Shown piece after piece: positions 1-8,924 of a DNA stretch of 64,000 bases; the first letter of the stretch is position 1; the number at the start of each line of letters is the position of its first letter. Source of the DNA: Kluyvera georgiana ATCC 51603. Lineage in GTDB: Bacteria; Pseudomonadota; Gammaproteobacteria; Enterobacterales; Enterobacteriaceae. The translations under genes were made by a program, and so were the position numbers. The notes below the pieces were generated by a model that saw only the letters and a program-made list of their open reading frames with translations, had not been told where the DNA came from and did not search any database. The DNA lies in contig NZ_LXEU01000049.1 of NCBI RefSeq assembly GCF_001654985.1, positions 180,646-244,645 of the forward strand, written 5' to 3'.

Positions 1-982
1 CCAACTGAGCGCTAACCGTTTTCCAGCGGGCGGAGTCCATCAGTTCCTGACGGCTAAATGAACCTTTATGATACAACTTCGTAACACGTTCTGCGTTGAT
101 CGGCGACAGGTTATCCAGCACGCTCACCGCACCTTTACGATTATTGCAGACGAGGATCATATCGCAACCGGCATCGAGCGACGCCTGACCGCGCTCAGCA
201 TAGCTGCCCATAATCGCCGCGCCCTCCATTGACAGATCGTCAGAGAAAATCACGCCCTCAAAACCTAACTCACCGCGCAGCACGGTTTTCAGCCAGTGCG
301 CAGAGCCGCTGGCTGGGCGCGGATCAACGGCGTCGTAAATAACGTGCGCAGGCATAATAGCGTCGAGCGCGTTTTCGCTAATCAGCGTTTTAAACACCGC
401 CATGTCCTTCGCGCGGATGTCCGCTTCCGGACGCGAATCGTGCGGTGTCTCTTTATGCGAATCGGCGGTGACCGCACCGTGGCCCGGGAAGTGTTTACCC
501 GTGGTTTTCATCCCGGCGGCGTGCATGCCGTCAATAAAATGGCGCGCCATCAGCAGCGCTTTCTGCGGATCCTCATGATAAGAACGCTCGCCAATGGCGG
601 TACAGATATGGCCCACGTCCAATACCGGCGCGAAGCTGATATCAATATCCATTGCGATCATCTCACTGGCCATCAGCCAGCCCGCATCGACCGCCATCCG
701 GCCCCCGTCCTCTTCCCCGAGCACCGCCGCAAAAGACTGCGCGGCCGGTAAACGCGTGAACCCTTCGCGGAAACGCTGTACGCGGCCACCTTCCTGATCG
801 ACGGCCACCACCAGTCGGTTACGCGAGGCGCTGCGAATCTGGCGGACCAGTTCACGAAGCTGCTCAGGGTCGTGGTAATTACGGGTAAACAGAATTAAAC
901 CGCCAACCAGCGGGTGTGCCAGAATCTCACGTTCTTCGGCATCCAGCTCGTAGCCTTCCACATCCAACATTACTGGCCCCAC
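1..982 (-). CDS. nagZ: Beta-N-acetylhexosaminidase NagZ (3' end cut by window edge)
   Basis: Cytoplasmic glycoside hydrolase family 3 enzyme that removes N-acetylglucosamine from anhydro-muropeptides during murein recycling. About 327 codons are visible; E. coli NagZ has 341, so only the last few residues fall outside the window. Visible family motifs are GKHFPGHG (substrate and general acid loop) and IFSDDLS (catalytic aspartate). The start chosen is the GTG at 982, giving [12 protein letters not shown], which aligns with E. coli [12 protein letters not shown]; an internal ATG at 970 is the alternative. The 5' end overlaps the end of thiK, so the two are probably translationally coupled. Confidence 0.96.
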   Translation of the reverse strand, partial: MGPVMLDVEGYELDAEEREILAHPLVGGLILFTRNYHDPEQLRELVRQIRSASRNRLVVAVDQEGGRVQRFREGFTRLPAAQSFAAVLGEEDGGRMAVDAGWLMASEMIAMDIDISFAPVLDVGHICTAIGERSYHEDPQKALLMARHFIDGMHAAGMKTTGKHFPGHGAVTADSHKETPHDSRPEADIRAKDMAVFKTLISENALDAIMPAHVIYDAVDPRPASGSAHWLKTVLRGELGFEGVIFSDDLSMEGAAIMGSYAERGQASLDAGCDMILVCNNRKGAVSVLDNLSPINAERVTKLYHKGSFSRQELMDSARWKTVSAQL

Positions 983-1812
983 ACGGCCTCCTTTTTGTTC
1001 TTAAGCTGCTGCCAGATTTCATTGGCCAGCGTGATAAATTCTTCGTCACCGGTTTGTTGCCAGCGACACTCGAACCAGCCCGCCATCAGCATCAGCACCC
1101 ACGGACGCCAGCGTAATGTCTGTTGCCACAGGGCGTCTGAAGACAGATGCGCCAGCTCGGCATAAACCTGAATCAGTTGATAGCGTTGTTGATTGTCCGG
1201 CATCCACACCGCCGCCAGCTCCAGGGCGATATCGCCATCGCCCGCGTATTCCCAGTCGATTAGCCTTAAACCGCCTTCGGTATGCACAATATTGCCGGCG
1301 TGGACATCCATATGCAGCGGCGCCAGTCGCAATGGCCGCGGCTCCTTCCGCTGGCGCAGCCGTTGCAAGCTGCGCAGCCAGAAAGGCGTACGGCGTGACG
1401 GGCTGCACTGCTGCCAGTACCGTTCTAACAAAGGCAGGAGCGCCAGCCGCCAGCCAAATCGAGGCTGCCGATGCAAATCATACAGGAGAGTCGCCAGCGG
1501 TTGATGCGCCGGAAGCACGCTTTTGATCTCTCCGGCTAAAAAATCAACCGCCATCCAGCCGTGCGTATAAAAAACAGGCTTTGGCGCCAGCGTGGCGGGT
1601 AGTCGACGTAAGGCGTGATATTGACGAAGGAATTCGCTTTCCGGCGCGTCGGACGCATGATGCTGACGCAGCACCAGCCGCCGTTCACCGTGTTGAAGAA
1701 TGCAGCTGCTGCCGCTCAGCCCCGCATATTCGGGGCTGGCGACGATGTGATAGTGCGGAAATTCACGTGACAGCAGTGCGTCACGTGAAAGCTTACTGTT
1801 GCGCAACCGCAC
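970..1812 (-). CDS. thiK: Thiamine kinase ThiK
   Basis: Phosphorylates salvaged thiamine to thiamine monophosphate. The protein belongs to the aminoglycoside-phosphotransferase/choline-kinase fold: it has HMDVHAGN (catalytic loop, Asp and Asn) followed by [11 protein letters not shown] (metal-binding Asp). Both possible starts are GTG codons, at 1836 and 1812. The one at 1812 gives 280 residues, closest to the 274-residue E. coli protein, and has a purine-rich stretch just upstream. The gene starts inside the end of lpoB and overlaps nagZ, as in the E. coli hinT-ycfL-lpoB-thiK-nagZ operon. The N-terminal 30 residues are poorly conserved. Confidence 0.9.
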   Translation of the reverse strand: MRLRNSKLSRDALLSREFPHYHIVASPEYAGLSGSSCILQHGERRLVLRQHHASDAPESEFLRQYHALRRLPATLAPKPVFYTHGWMAVDFLAGEIKSVLPAHQPLATLLYDLHRQPRFGWRLALLPLLERYWQQCSPSRRTPFWLRSLQRLRQRKEPRPLRLAPLHMDVHAGNIVHTEGGLRLIDWEYAGDGDIALELAAVWMPDNQQRYQLIQVYAELAHLSSDALWQQTLRWRPWVLMLMAGWFECRWQQTGDEEFITLANEIWQQLKNKKEAVWGQ

Positions 1813-2440
1813 CTTTACCTGACCAGACGATCTCACCGGTTTGTACCAGCATCAGCTGCATTTGCAGCGTCGGCGCGTTCACGTTGCCGGTAGCGTTAGA
1901 GTAGAGCACGTACTGGGCACCCACGTTACGGGCAATGCCCATCGCTTTACTGCGTGAACCCAGGCTGTCCTGCGGCGACAGGCCTAACTGTTGCTTAGCC
2001 ACCGCCAGCTGTTGGGCAGACACGAGGGTAAACTTGCCGTTACCTGCCAGCGCGTTACGCAGCGCGGTTGTCGCTTCCCCGGCGTTCAACGAACCGTTGG
2101 TGCGGTTGTTAACGCTGTCGACCAACAAAATGCTGCCCGCCGTTACGCCGCCGGTTTGCAGCATGTTGCCAACCAGCGGCTGTGCTGCGCCGTTCCAGTC
2201 ATAGTGCCGTACGCGCGGCGTTGGCTGCGCAGGCGTTTCACCGCCGTGCTCAATCGGCCCCGGCTGCTGCGGAATCGTCGGCACGCTCGGTACCGTCGGC
2301 ACCGGCTGCTGCGGCTCAGCTGGCTGTTGTGGCTGCTGCGGATTTGCCGTATCGACTGGCGCCGGTTGTTCACGCACCGCACACCCTGCTAGCACCAGCG
2401 CCAGCGAGGCCATCAACGCATAGCGACCCAATTTACTCAT
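1793..2440 (-). CDS. lpoB: Outer-membrane lipoprotein LpoB, activator of PBP1b
   Basis: Outer-membrane lipoprotein that reaches through the murein to stimulate the bifunctional synthase PBP1b (MrcB). The 215-residue product (213 in E. coli) starts with a lipoprotein signal ending LVLAGC. It continues with a long disordered linker rich in Pro and Gln (residues about 25-75), and then the globular domain that contacts PBP1b. The Pro/Gln linker is typical of LpoB and is thought to span the periplasm. It lies between ycfL and thiK, as in E. coli. Confidence 0.96.
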   Translation of the reverse strand: MSKLGRYALMASLALVLAGCAVREQPAPVDTANPQQPQQPAEPQQPVPTVPSVPTIPQQPGPIEHGGETPAQPTPRVRHYDWNGAAQPLVGNMLQTGGVTAGSILLVDSVNNRTNGSLNAGEATTALRNALAGNGKFTLVSAQQLAVAKQQLGLSPQDSLGSRSKAMGIARNVGAQYVLYSNATGNVNAPTLQMQLMLVQTGEIVWSGKGAVAQQ

Positions 2441-2453
2441 TCCAGTTTACCCC

Positions 2454-2828
2454 TCACAGATAAAGATAAAGTCGGGCTTTATGCGCCCCTAAACCGTTAG
2501 CCGTCCCGTACAGCGTGACCGACCCCATTGCCGGAATCGTGATGCTGCGCGGCGCTTCCAGCGGGTGCATTTCCAGCCCTCTGGCGTCATACCAATAAAA
2601 ACGATAGTGAACGGTGACCGGCTGCCGCCTTTCGTTGAACAGTTTTGCGCTGGCGGTCGCCTGAATATCTGACGACGAAAGCTCAGGCTTCTCCGCGCTG
2701 ATACCTGCCGCCAGAACGTTAGACTCCATCACCAGCGTCTGCTGTTCACTGACGGCGATTTCCGGACGCGAATGACACCCGGTCAGCAGCACCGTACCTA
2801 ACAAAAGACCCAGACATGCCGATTTCAT
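2454..2828 (-). CDS. ycfL: YcfL family lipoprotein
   Basis: Small predicted lipoprotein of 124 residues with a signal peptide ending LLTGC, matching E. coli YcfL (DUF1425) in length and position. The mature part is a single beta-rich domain (VTVHYRFYWYDARGLE). The exact function is unknown. It lies 3 bases from hinT and 13 from lpoB, so it is clearly part of the same transcript. Confidence 0.92.
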   Translation of the reverse strand: MKSACLGLLLGTVLLTGCHSRPEIAVSEQQTLVMESNVLAAGISAEKPELSSSDIQATASAKLFNERRQPVTVHYRFYWYDARGLEMHPLEAPRSITIPAMGSVTLYGTANGLGAHKARLYLYL

Positions 2829-2831
2829 AGA

Positions 2832-3188
2832 TTAGCCTTTATGCGCCAGCATCGGCCCCAGCGGACGACCGCCCAGCAGGTGCATATGGATGTGGTAAAC
2901 TTCCTGCCCGCCGTGGCGATTGCAGTTCATGATCAGACGGTAGCCGTCTTCGGCAATCCCTTCTTGTTGCGCGATTTTCGCCGCCACGGTAATCATGCGC
3001 CCCAGCGCCTGCTCATGTTCGGCGGTAACGTCGTTGGTGGTGGCAATCAAGGTATTAGGGATAATCAGAATATGCGTCGGCGCCTGCGGAGAGATATCGC
3101 GAAAGGCGGTAACCAGATCGTCCTGATACACCATATCCGACGGGATTTCACGACGAATAATTTTGCTGAAAATGGTTTCTTCTGCCAT
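2832..3188 (-). CDS. hinT: Purine nucleoside phosphoramidase HinT
   Basis: Histidine-triad hydrolase that splits AMP-lysine and other adenosine phosphoramidates. The 118-residue product carries the HIT signature HIHMHLLGG near the C-terminus (H-phi-H-phi-H) and the N-terminal [11 protein letters not shown] typical of the family. It is the first gene of the operon that continues into nagZ. The DNA upstream differs from E. coli, where fhuE and ptsG precede it; here the ydbL-ynbE-ydbH block follows directly. Confidence 0.96.
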   Translation of the reverse strand: MAEETIFSKIIRREIPSDMVYQDDLVTAFRDISPQAPTHILIIPNTLIATTNDVTAEHEQALGRMITVAAKIAQQEGIAEDGYRLIMNCNRHGGQEVYHIHMHLLGGRPLGPMLAHKG

Positions 3189-3316
3189 ACGGAATTCCTT
3201 TATTATTCTGATATGCCGTCGGTAAAATCGTTGCCGACGAACAGGTTAGATGCCAGAGTATGAGCGAGTTACGCCACTTCTTTCAACCGTAATACGATTT
3301 TTCTTACCTCTGGTCG

Positions 3317-3640
3317 CTACTTACGCACCCACTGGCCGTTAATGCCCTGCACATATTCACCCGGCAGCGCTTTATCGATCAGTTTTTTCCCCGCCAGCCG
3401 TGCCACTTCCTGCTGCGGGAGATTGTTGCTCAATGCCAGTTGCTGATAGCTTTCGCTACGCGCCTGATTAATTTTCTTTACCAGCGTCAGCGTGTCGCTA
3501 TCCTTAGCCAGCGCCGCCAGATAGCCACCCTGCGTTTCCCCTACCCGCCCCTGTGTTCTCGCCTCTGATAGCGTTAACGCCAGCGCCTGAACGCTAAACA
3601 GGCCACACAGCAGGACCGCGATGATAGGCATTTTTCTCAT
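3317..3640 (-). CDS. ydbL: YdbL, periplasmic DUF1318 protein of the YdbH/YnbE pathway
   Basis: Periplasmic protein of 107 residues with a Sec signal (cleavage after VQALA) and the family ending GEYVQGINGQWVRK. It is the last gene of ydbH-ynbE-ydbL. Published work on E. coli proposes that YdbL acts as a chaperone or modulator of the bridge formed by YdbH and YnbE between the two membranes. Gene order, spacing (11 bases after ynbE) and length fit that assignment. Confidence 0.92.
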   Translation of the reverse strand: MRKMPIIAVLLCGLFSVQALALTLSEARTQGRVGETQGGYLAALAKDSDTLTLVKKINQARSESYQQLALSNNLPQQEVARLAGKKLIDKALPGEYVQGINGQWVRK

Positions 3641-3651
3641 GTTGGCGCCCC

Positions 3652-3843
3652 TCAGAATAGGTCACTACGCGATTTCAACAGATCCTCTACGTCCTTATCG
3701 GCCTTGATGCGGATCTCGTGCTCAATCTTAACGTTCATATTGATGGTAATCGGCTCCTTCGGCGCGGCCACCTCAATGCGCGGTACGCATCCCGATAACA
3801 GCGTCATTGTCGCAATGCCCAGTATGGCGATGGATACTCTCAT
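3652..3843 (-). CDS. ynbE: YnbE, small outer-membrane lipoprotein partner of YdbH
   Basis: A 63-residue lipoprotein (signal ending LLSGC) with the conserved stretch KEPITINMNVKIEHEI, which in E. coli stacks onto the C-terminus of the AsmA-like bridge protein YdbH to anchor it at the outer membrane. Its ATG overlaps the ydbH stop codon by one base (TAATG), indicating translational coupling. Confidence 0.94.
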   Translation of the reverse strand: MRVSIAILGIATMTLLSGCVPRIEVAAPKEPITINMNVKIEHEIRIKADKDVEDLLKSRSDLF

Positions 3844-6482
3844 TATTGCTCCTTACATTCCGTGCCGCTGCGACACGGTACGCCGGGAAGGGTCGCGTGT
3901 TGCTCAAGCCATGACTGAAGTTTGTCGCCAAAGCGCAGGCTTCGCCACAAATCAAAAACATTCTCCTGGTGCGTGTAATTCAGGCGCACCGTACTGCGTT
4001 TCTCATCCATCACTCCGGTACCGGTCACCGTCGCCTGTAACGTCAGCATACCCAGGCTATCGAGATTGATCCGCGTCCACGAGCGGGAGATTTCCATATA
4101 GCGTAGCCAGTTGATTGCCGCCCCCGCGGCGATATTATCGTCGGCTACCGCGTCCGCGGTGTCTTTATCCAAACGTAGCGTCATCGGGCCAGGGTTATGC
4201 AGCCAGCCGTCCTTAATAATCCATTTGCTGTCGTTCAACCACAGCGGTAGCGCCCCATCGACCGGGCCGGACATGGCGAACTGTTTCGGGTTCACCGCGC
4301 TCACCAGTTCGCTGGTAGAAATATGTTGCAAGCGCAGCAGCGCCGCGTCGCGCTGCGGCATGCGCAACTGCTGCATCGTGACTTTGCCACCCAGAACATC
4401 AACGCTGACATCGCTCAGCTGCAGCGGCGCCTCTTCACTCCACGGCCAGGTACCCTGCAGATCGGCGGTCACGTTGCGCACGGTAACCTGGTTAATGATT
4501 TCCGCAATTCGCAGGGAGACCGGTCTACGCGTTCCCAGTTGCCAGACGCCCGCTTTCAGGCGGAATGGCAGCACAAAATCGACGCCGTTGATTTCGTTAT
4601 CCGGCATCCACGCGCTGCCGTTGCGCAGCACGCCGTGGCCGCCGGCTTCAAACCCTTGCCCGGCGGCGGCAGAGAACGCGACCTGCGCGTACAGCGTTCC
4701 TTCACGCAGCTTCATTTTCCAGTCTGGCGGCACCAGCGGCTGGAACACCTCCAGCGACTGTTTTGGCCACCACGCCTGCCCGCGTAAACGCTCGCCGTCC
4801 CAGCGTCCCGTCACCCGTACCGGGCCAATCTCCCGCGCTTTCAGGTCGCCTTTAAACTGGAAGAAGGTCGGATCTCGCCCTTGCACGCTAAAGGTCAGCG
4901 CCGATGCGGGCAGCATGCTGCCGCCGGTAAATCGGGTTTCGTTAGCATCGAGCGCCAGCGTTCCTGTAAACGAAGGATGCTGTTCATTGCGAATCCAGTG
5001 GATAGGCTGTTCCAGCTTCAGACGCGGCTTATCAATGGTCATGGTGCCATATTGCAGCTTATCGAAGCCGGTCGAGAGTGTATTCAGCACAATGGCGCTG
5101 TCACGCCATTCGCCAGTCCCGGTCACATCCCAGCGCGCCTGCATTGGCGTAAAGTGACCATCTCCCCAATAGCGCCAGCGCCAGGTACCTTTGTCCGGCA
5201 TGAAATTGTCAGCCTGTCCGTCCAGGTGCAACACAAAATCGCCGGTCTGCTGTTCATGGGCACGCAAAATAGCCTGTAAGCGACCATCAATGCCCTGCGG
5301 CGAAATTTTCACCCCTGCTAGCGGCCAGCGTACGTCATCAATATTCAGCGCATCAATCACTCGCCCGCGCGAGCGTAACAGCGCCCCCGGCTGGAACGCC
5401 AGAACCGGCGTCATCAGCGGGCCGCTGAGATGTGCGGGCAATTTTGCGTAAAAGATCAAATCGCCCTGTTTCGCTTCTCCCACCAGTTGAAGCGGCATGT
5501 CGCTGTTATCCATACTCAGCACGCCCGGCCCCACGTTCAGCACCGCCACGCCTTTCCCGGCATCGCCAGAGGTCAGAACGCTGAGGCGACCGGTCACCTG
5601 CGTTTTATCGACCCCTTGTTGCCAATTCTCCAGCTTTACCGCGACGCGGCCGCTGAGCGGAATGCCTGCCTGATACGGCCAGTTCCAGCGCCCATCGCTG
5701 ATGGTCAACACCTGTTCCGTTAACGTCCAGGGCAGATCGACTAAGGGATCGCCCTCGCCGCGCGCCATCATCACCAACTGCCCCTGATTACCGTCCCAGT
5801 TAAGTTCCGCATCGACTAGCGAAGGCACCTGCGGCACCTGGAAGGTAGACTCGAGATGCCCTTTTACCGGCAAGCCGTCCGGCACCAGCGGCATCGTGAA
5901 CTCGCCGAGTAATTTAACCGGCGGCTCTCCGTCGATCAGGCTGGCGTGAAATTCGCTCACCGTCAGCGCCTGTCCGTGCAGTCTGGCGCGTAGCCCAACC
6001 TGCTCGCCCGTATACTCCACATCCTGACGCTGCGACGTCAGTGAAACCTTCAGCTTGCCCTGCCATTTTTCCCATGGGGATAGGCTGAGCGCGTCAATGG
6101 TCAGCCAGGTATTTGGCAGCATCGACTGCCATTCCGCCAGCGTGCGGGGCGCACCGGGAACCGCATCGTTTTGCGGCAGCTTATTAAAACAAAGGGAATT
6201 GAGGTTGGCCGATGCGGCATGTAACCGCCAACGGCCAGGATGTGACAGGGTCACGTCTTTCAGGGCGGCGAGTTCGCAATCCCCCACCAGATAGCGCAAA
6301 TCGGGAATATGCAGCGCTGAACGCGTCAGCCGCGGGCTCTCGTTAAGCGCAATACGCGTACCGGCCGGAAGCCAGATGCCCACCAGCGTAGGAACCCAGT
6401 ACCCCAGCGTCATCAGCAAGGTGAGCGGCAGAAGTACTAAAAGCAGGAGTAGCGCAATAATGGCTTTATATTTACCCTTCAT
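3843..6482 (-). CDS. ydbH: YdbH, AsmA-like intermembrane phospholipid-transport protein
   Basis: Inner-membrane-anchored protein with a long periplasmic beta-groove. With TamB and YhdP it supplies phospholipids to the outer membrane in E. coli. The start at 6482 (MKGKYKAIIALLLL) gives 879 residues, exactly the E. coli length; an upstream ATG at 6494 and a longer frame to 6551 are possible but match no homologue. One N-terminal transmembrane helix (about residues 6-28) is followed by beta-rich repeats. Its stop is fused with the start of ynbE. Confidence 0.95.
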   Translation of the reverse strand: MKGKYKAIIALLLLLVLLPLTLLMTLGYWVPTLVGIWLPAGTRIALNESPRLTRSALHIPDLRYLVGDCELAALKDVTLSHPGRWRLHAASANLNSLCFNKLPQNDAVPGAPRTLAEWQSMLPNTWLTIDALSLSPWEKWQGKLKVSLTSQRQDVEYTGEQVGLRARLHGQALTVSEFHASLIDGEPPVKLLGEFTMPLVPDGLPVKGHLESTFQVPQVPSLVDAELNWDGNQGQLVMMARGEGDPLVDLPWTLTEQVLTISDGRWNWPYQAGIPLSGRVAVKLENWQQGVDKTQVTGRLSVLTSGDAGKGVAVLNVGPGVLSMDNSDMPLQLVGEAKQGDLIFYAKLPAHLSGPLMTPVLAFQPGALLRSRGRVIDALNIDDVRWPLAGVKISPQGIDGRLQAILRAHEQQTGDFVLHLDGQADNFMPDKGTWRWRYWGDGHFTPMQARWDVTGTGEWRDSAIVLNTLSTGFDKLQYGTMTIDKPRLKLEQPIHWIRNEQHPSFTGTLALDANETRFTGGSMLPASALTFSVQGRDPTFFQFKGDLKAREIGPVRVTGRWDGERLRGQAWWPKQSLEVFQPLVPPDWKMKLREGTLYAQVAFSAAAGQGFEAGGHGVLRNGSAWMPDNEINGVDFVLPFRLKAGVWQLGTRRPVSLRIAEIINQVTVRNVTADLQGTWPWSEEAPLQLSDVSVDVLGGKVTMQQLRMPQRDAALLRLQHISTSELVSAVNPKQFAMSGPVDGALPLWLNDSKWIIKDGWLHNPGPMTLRLDKDTADAVADDNIAAGAAINWLRYMEISRSWTRINLDSLGMLTLQATVTGTGVMDEKRSTVRLNYTHQENVFDLWRSLRFGDKLQSWLEQHATLPGVPCRSGTECKEQ

Positions 6483-6792
6483 GGGTGCAGTCATATCCTG
6501 ATTGAGCAAGCGGTGATGCCAGACCGCGCAGCGGGCAGTCCAAAGGCGCATATTGTGTCATGTCAGACCAGAGAGTGAAAGCCGCTGTGATGTTTTAAGA
6601 ATAGCTGCTGAAAAATAAAATGTGAGGAATTTCAGTTGATTCTGATTGAGAATCATCATTCGCGCCCCCATTTAAAGCGCGTATACTGAAGAGAGTTTCT
6701 TTACGAATCCTTAGCTTTCAAAACATTTTTATATTTTGTAAGAATTTTTGAATTGTGCTAACTTGACTCTAAAATCATTGGAGAAAAGTCTC

Positions 6793-7782
6793 ATGAAAAT
6801 CGCCGTTTACAGTACAAAGCAGTACGACAAAAAGTACCTGCAAAATGTTAATCAGGCATATGGCTTTGAGCTTGAGTTTTTTGATTTCCTGTTAACGGAA
6901 AAAACGGCCAAAACCGCCCATGGCTGTGAAGCGGTCTGTATTTTCGTTAACGATGACGGCAGCCGTCCGGTGCTGGAAGAGTTGAAAAATAACGGCGTGA
7001 AGTATATCGCTTTGCGTTGTGCGGGCTTCAACAACGTCGATCTCGACGCGGCGAAAGAGCTCGGTTTGCGCGTCGTACGCGTCCCTGCCTACGACCCGGA
7101 AGCCGTAGCCGAACACGCCATCGGTCTGATGATGACATTGAACCGCCGCATTCACCGCGCCTATCAACGTACGCGTGATGCTAACTTCTCGCTGGAAGGC
7201 CTGACCGGATTCACCATGTTCGGTAAAACCGCCGGCGTGATCGGTACCGGGAAAATCGGCGTTGCCGCCCTGCGTATCCTGAAAGGCTTTGGCATGCGCC
7301 TGCTGGCGTTTGACCCGTATCCTAGCGCCGCCGCGCTGGAGCTGGGCGTCGAATACGTCGACCTGCCGACGCTGTTCGCCGAGTCCGACGTGATTTCCCT
7401 GCACTGCCCGCTCACACCCGAGAACTATCACCTGCTTAACGCCAGCGCGTTTGAGAAGATGAAAGATGGCGTGATGATCGTCAATACCAGCCGTGGAGCG
7501 CTCATTGACTCTCAGGCAGCGATTGAAGCCTTAAAAACGCAGAAAATCGGCGCGCTGGGGATGGACGTGTATGAGAACGAGCGCGATCTGTTCTTTGAAG
7601 ATAAGTCTAACGACGTGATTCAGGATGACGTGTTCCGCCGCCTGTCGGCCTGCCATAACGTGCTGTTCACCGGTCACCAGGCGTTTCTGACCGCAGAAGC
7701 ACTGACCAGCATTTCAGAAACCACCCTGCAAAACCTGCAGCAAATTGATACCGGCAGCGATTGCCCTAACGCAATCGCCTGA
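6793..7782 (+). CDS. ldhA: Fermentative D-lactate dehydrogenase LdhA
   Basis: NADH-dependent reduction of pyruvate to D-lactate in anaerobic mixed-acid fermentation. The product has 329 residues, the standard length. The Rossmann motif GTGKIG is at about residue 152, and the catalytic Arg, Glu and His lie in NTSRGALID, DVYENE and TGHQAFLT. The ATG at 6793 follows a GGAG ribosome site; the in-frame upstream ATG at 6748 adds 15 residues with no homology. It diverges from ydbH and is followed by a strong terminator. Confidence 0.97.
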   Translation: MKIAVYSTKQYDKKYLQNVNQAYGFELEFFDFLLTEKTAKTAHGCEAVCIFVNDDGSRPVLEELKNNGVKYIALRCAGFNNVDLDAAKELGLRVVRVPAYDPEAVAEHAIGLMMTLNRRIHRAYQRTRDANFSLEGLTGFTMFGKTAGVIGTGKIGVAALRILKGFGMRLLAFDPYPSAAALELGVEYVDLPTLFAESDVISLHCPLTPENYHLLNASAFEKMKDGVMIVNTSRGALIDSQAAIEALKTQKIGALGMDVYENERDLFFEDKSNDVIQDDVFRRLSACHNVLFTGHQAFLTAEALTSISETTLQNLQQIDTGSDCPNAIA

Positions 7783-7788
7783 CGAGTT

Positions 7789-7818
7789 ATGCTCCCCGGC
7801 TACGGTTGGGGAGCATTT
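7789..7818 (+). terminator. Rho-independent terminator after ldhA
   Basis: Inverted repeat ATGCTCCCC / GGGGAGCAT with a 10-base loop, followed by TTTT. It lies 7 bases past the ldhA stop. Confidence 0.85.
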
Positions 7819-7905
7819 TCGGATAAGCCCCACAGACACCTCCCGCTGTACAGTTATGCCTCAAACTTATTCACACCACTAATGATTTATAAGAAGTCCT
7901 GTACC

Positions 7906-8346
7906 ATGAAGAACCTATTTCTCCTGCTGGCTGCGGCCGCCCTCCTGTCCGGATGTGTCTATAACAGCAAAATGTCGACGAACGGTGAGCAGCTTCAGCA
8001 TCACCGCTTTGTTTTAGAAAGTGTGAACGGTCAAACGGTCAACAGCAACGGTGCCCCGCTCGAACTGAGCTTTGGCGAAAAGCAGCCGATTCTTGAGAAG
8101 ATTTATGTTTCCGGCACCATGTGCAACGGGTTTTCCGGCACCGCAACGCTGCATAAAGGCGAATTAAAGGCGAACGAGCTCGCCATGACGCGTAAACTGT
8201 GCAGCGACGCTCAGCTTAACGTGTTGGACGCCACGCTCAGCAATATGCTGCGCCAGGGCGCGCAGGTTGATTTAACCGAACAACAGCTCACGCTCGCCAC
8301 GGCGGACCAGACGCTGGTCTATCGCCTGGCCGATTTGATGCATTAA
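7906..8346 (+). CDS. hslJ: Heat-inducible lipoprotein HslJ (META domain)
   Basis: Lipoprotein of 146 residues (140 in E. coli) with a signal ending LLSGC and a META domain (SFGEKQPILEKIYVSGTMCNGFSGT). HslJ is linked to heat shock and novobiocin tolerance in E. coli; its molecular role is not settled. The start is at 7906, where the lipoprotein signal begins; the frame is open upstream but has no homology. It is convergent with ydbJ. Confidence 0.93.
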   Translation: MKNLFLLLAAAALLSGCVYNSKMSTNGEQLQHHRFVLESVNGQTVNSNGAPLELSFGEKQPILEKIYVSGTMCNGFSGTATLHKGELKANELAMTRKLCSDAQLNVLDATLSNMLRQGAQVDLTEQQLTLATADQTLVYRLADLMH

Positions 8347-8349
8347 GGC

Positions 8350-8616
8350 TTAGTAGCTGCCGCAGGTGCCGGTAGCAAGAGACTGCTCGCTGCAACGCTT
8401 ACCGTTTGGCAGCGCGCACATGCCGATACTGGAGCCGTCCAGCTGGCGCGCGGCGGAAAGTGACCCGCCAATCATCGCGCAGTTCGCTTCGCCCGAGCTG
8501 GACATCGCCGCTCGCATTCCTGGCGTCACGTGTGCCGCCGTTGCCTGCTGAACAGGTTCACTGCTGCACGCGGATAATAATAGCGCCGCACACCCGACTA
8601 AAAACGCAGCTCGCAT
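8350..8616 (-). CDS. ydbJ: YdbJ, DUF333 lipoprotein
   Basis: An 88-residue lipoprotein (signal ending LLLSAC) with the cysteine-containing DUF333 domain: NCAMIGGSL...GMCALPNGKRC. It matches E. coli YdbJ in length. The start at 8616 follows a GGAGAGAAGAG ribosome site. DUF333 proteins are small cysteine-rich envelope proteins of unknown function. It is divergent from ydbK and its stop lies 3 bases from that of hslJ. Confidence 0.93.
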   Translation of the reverse strand: MRAAFLVGCAALLLSACSSEPVQQATAAHVTPGMRAAMSSSGEANCAMIGGSLSAARQLDGSSIGMCALPNGKRCSEQSLATGTCGSY

Positions 8617-8924
8617 CTCTTCTCTCCGTATCGCAAAAATAAGAACAAACCTAAGCATCATAGGCAGCGCTGGCCGCTGCGTCGAGAGACGAAGTGCGCA
8701 TTTATGCGCTCTGGAAAAATTTTCTCGCAATTTTGTGGCTAAAAACATTCGTATCATTGATACAGACGCGGCCCAAGGACACAAAAGCAAAAATGATTCA
8801 GCGCCGGGTTTGCTAAACTTCACTTAACATCATCCCTAAGAGCGATGTGTCAATTAAGGACAAATTCCCGGTTGATGGGTAAACCCGTGAACCTCTTTTT
8901 TGCGCAATGTAAGGTGTCATATCA

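Noticed and set aside
4111..5157. 348-codon plus-strand frame
   Set aside because: Antisense to ydbH, with a Ser/Pro/Cys-rich composition typical of a shadow frame.
6637..6655. Dyad TGATTC-N7-GAATCA before ldhA, looked at as a Fur box
   Set aside because: It does not fit the 19-base Fur consensus or the 7-1-7 pattern well, and neither ydbH nor ldhA is a known Fur target.
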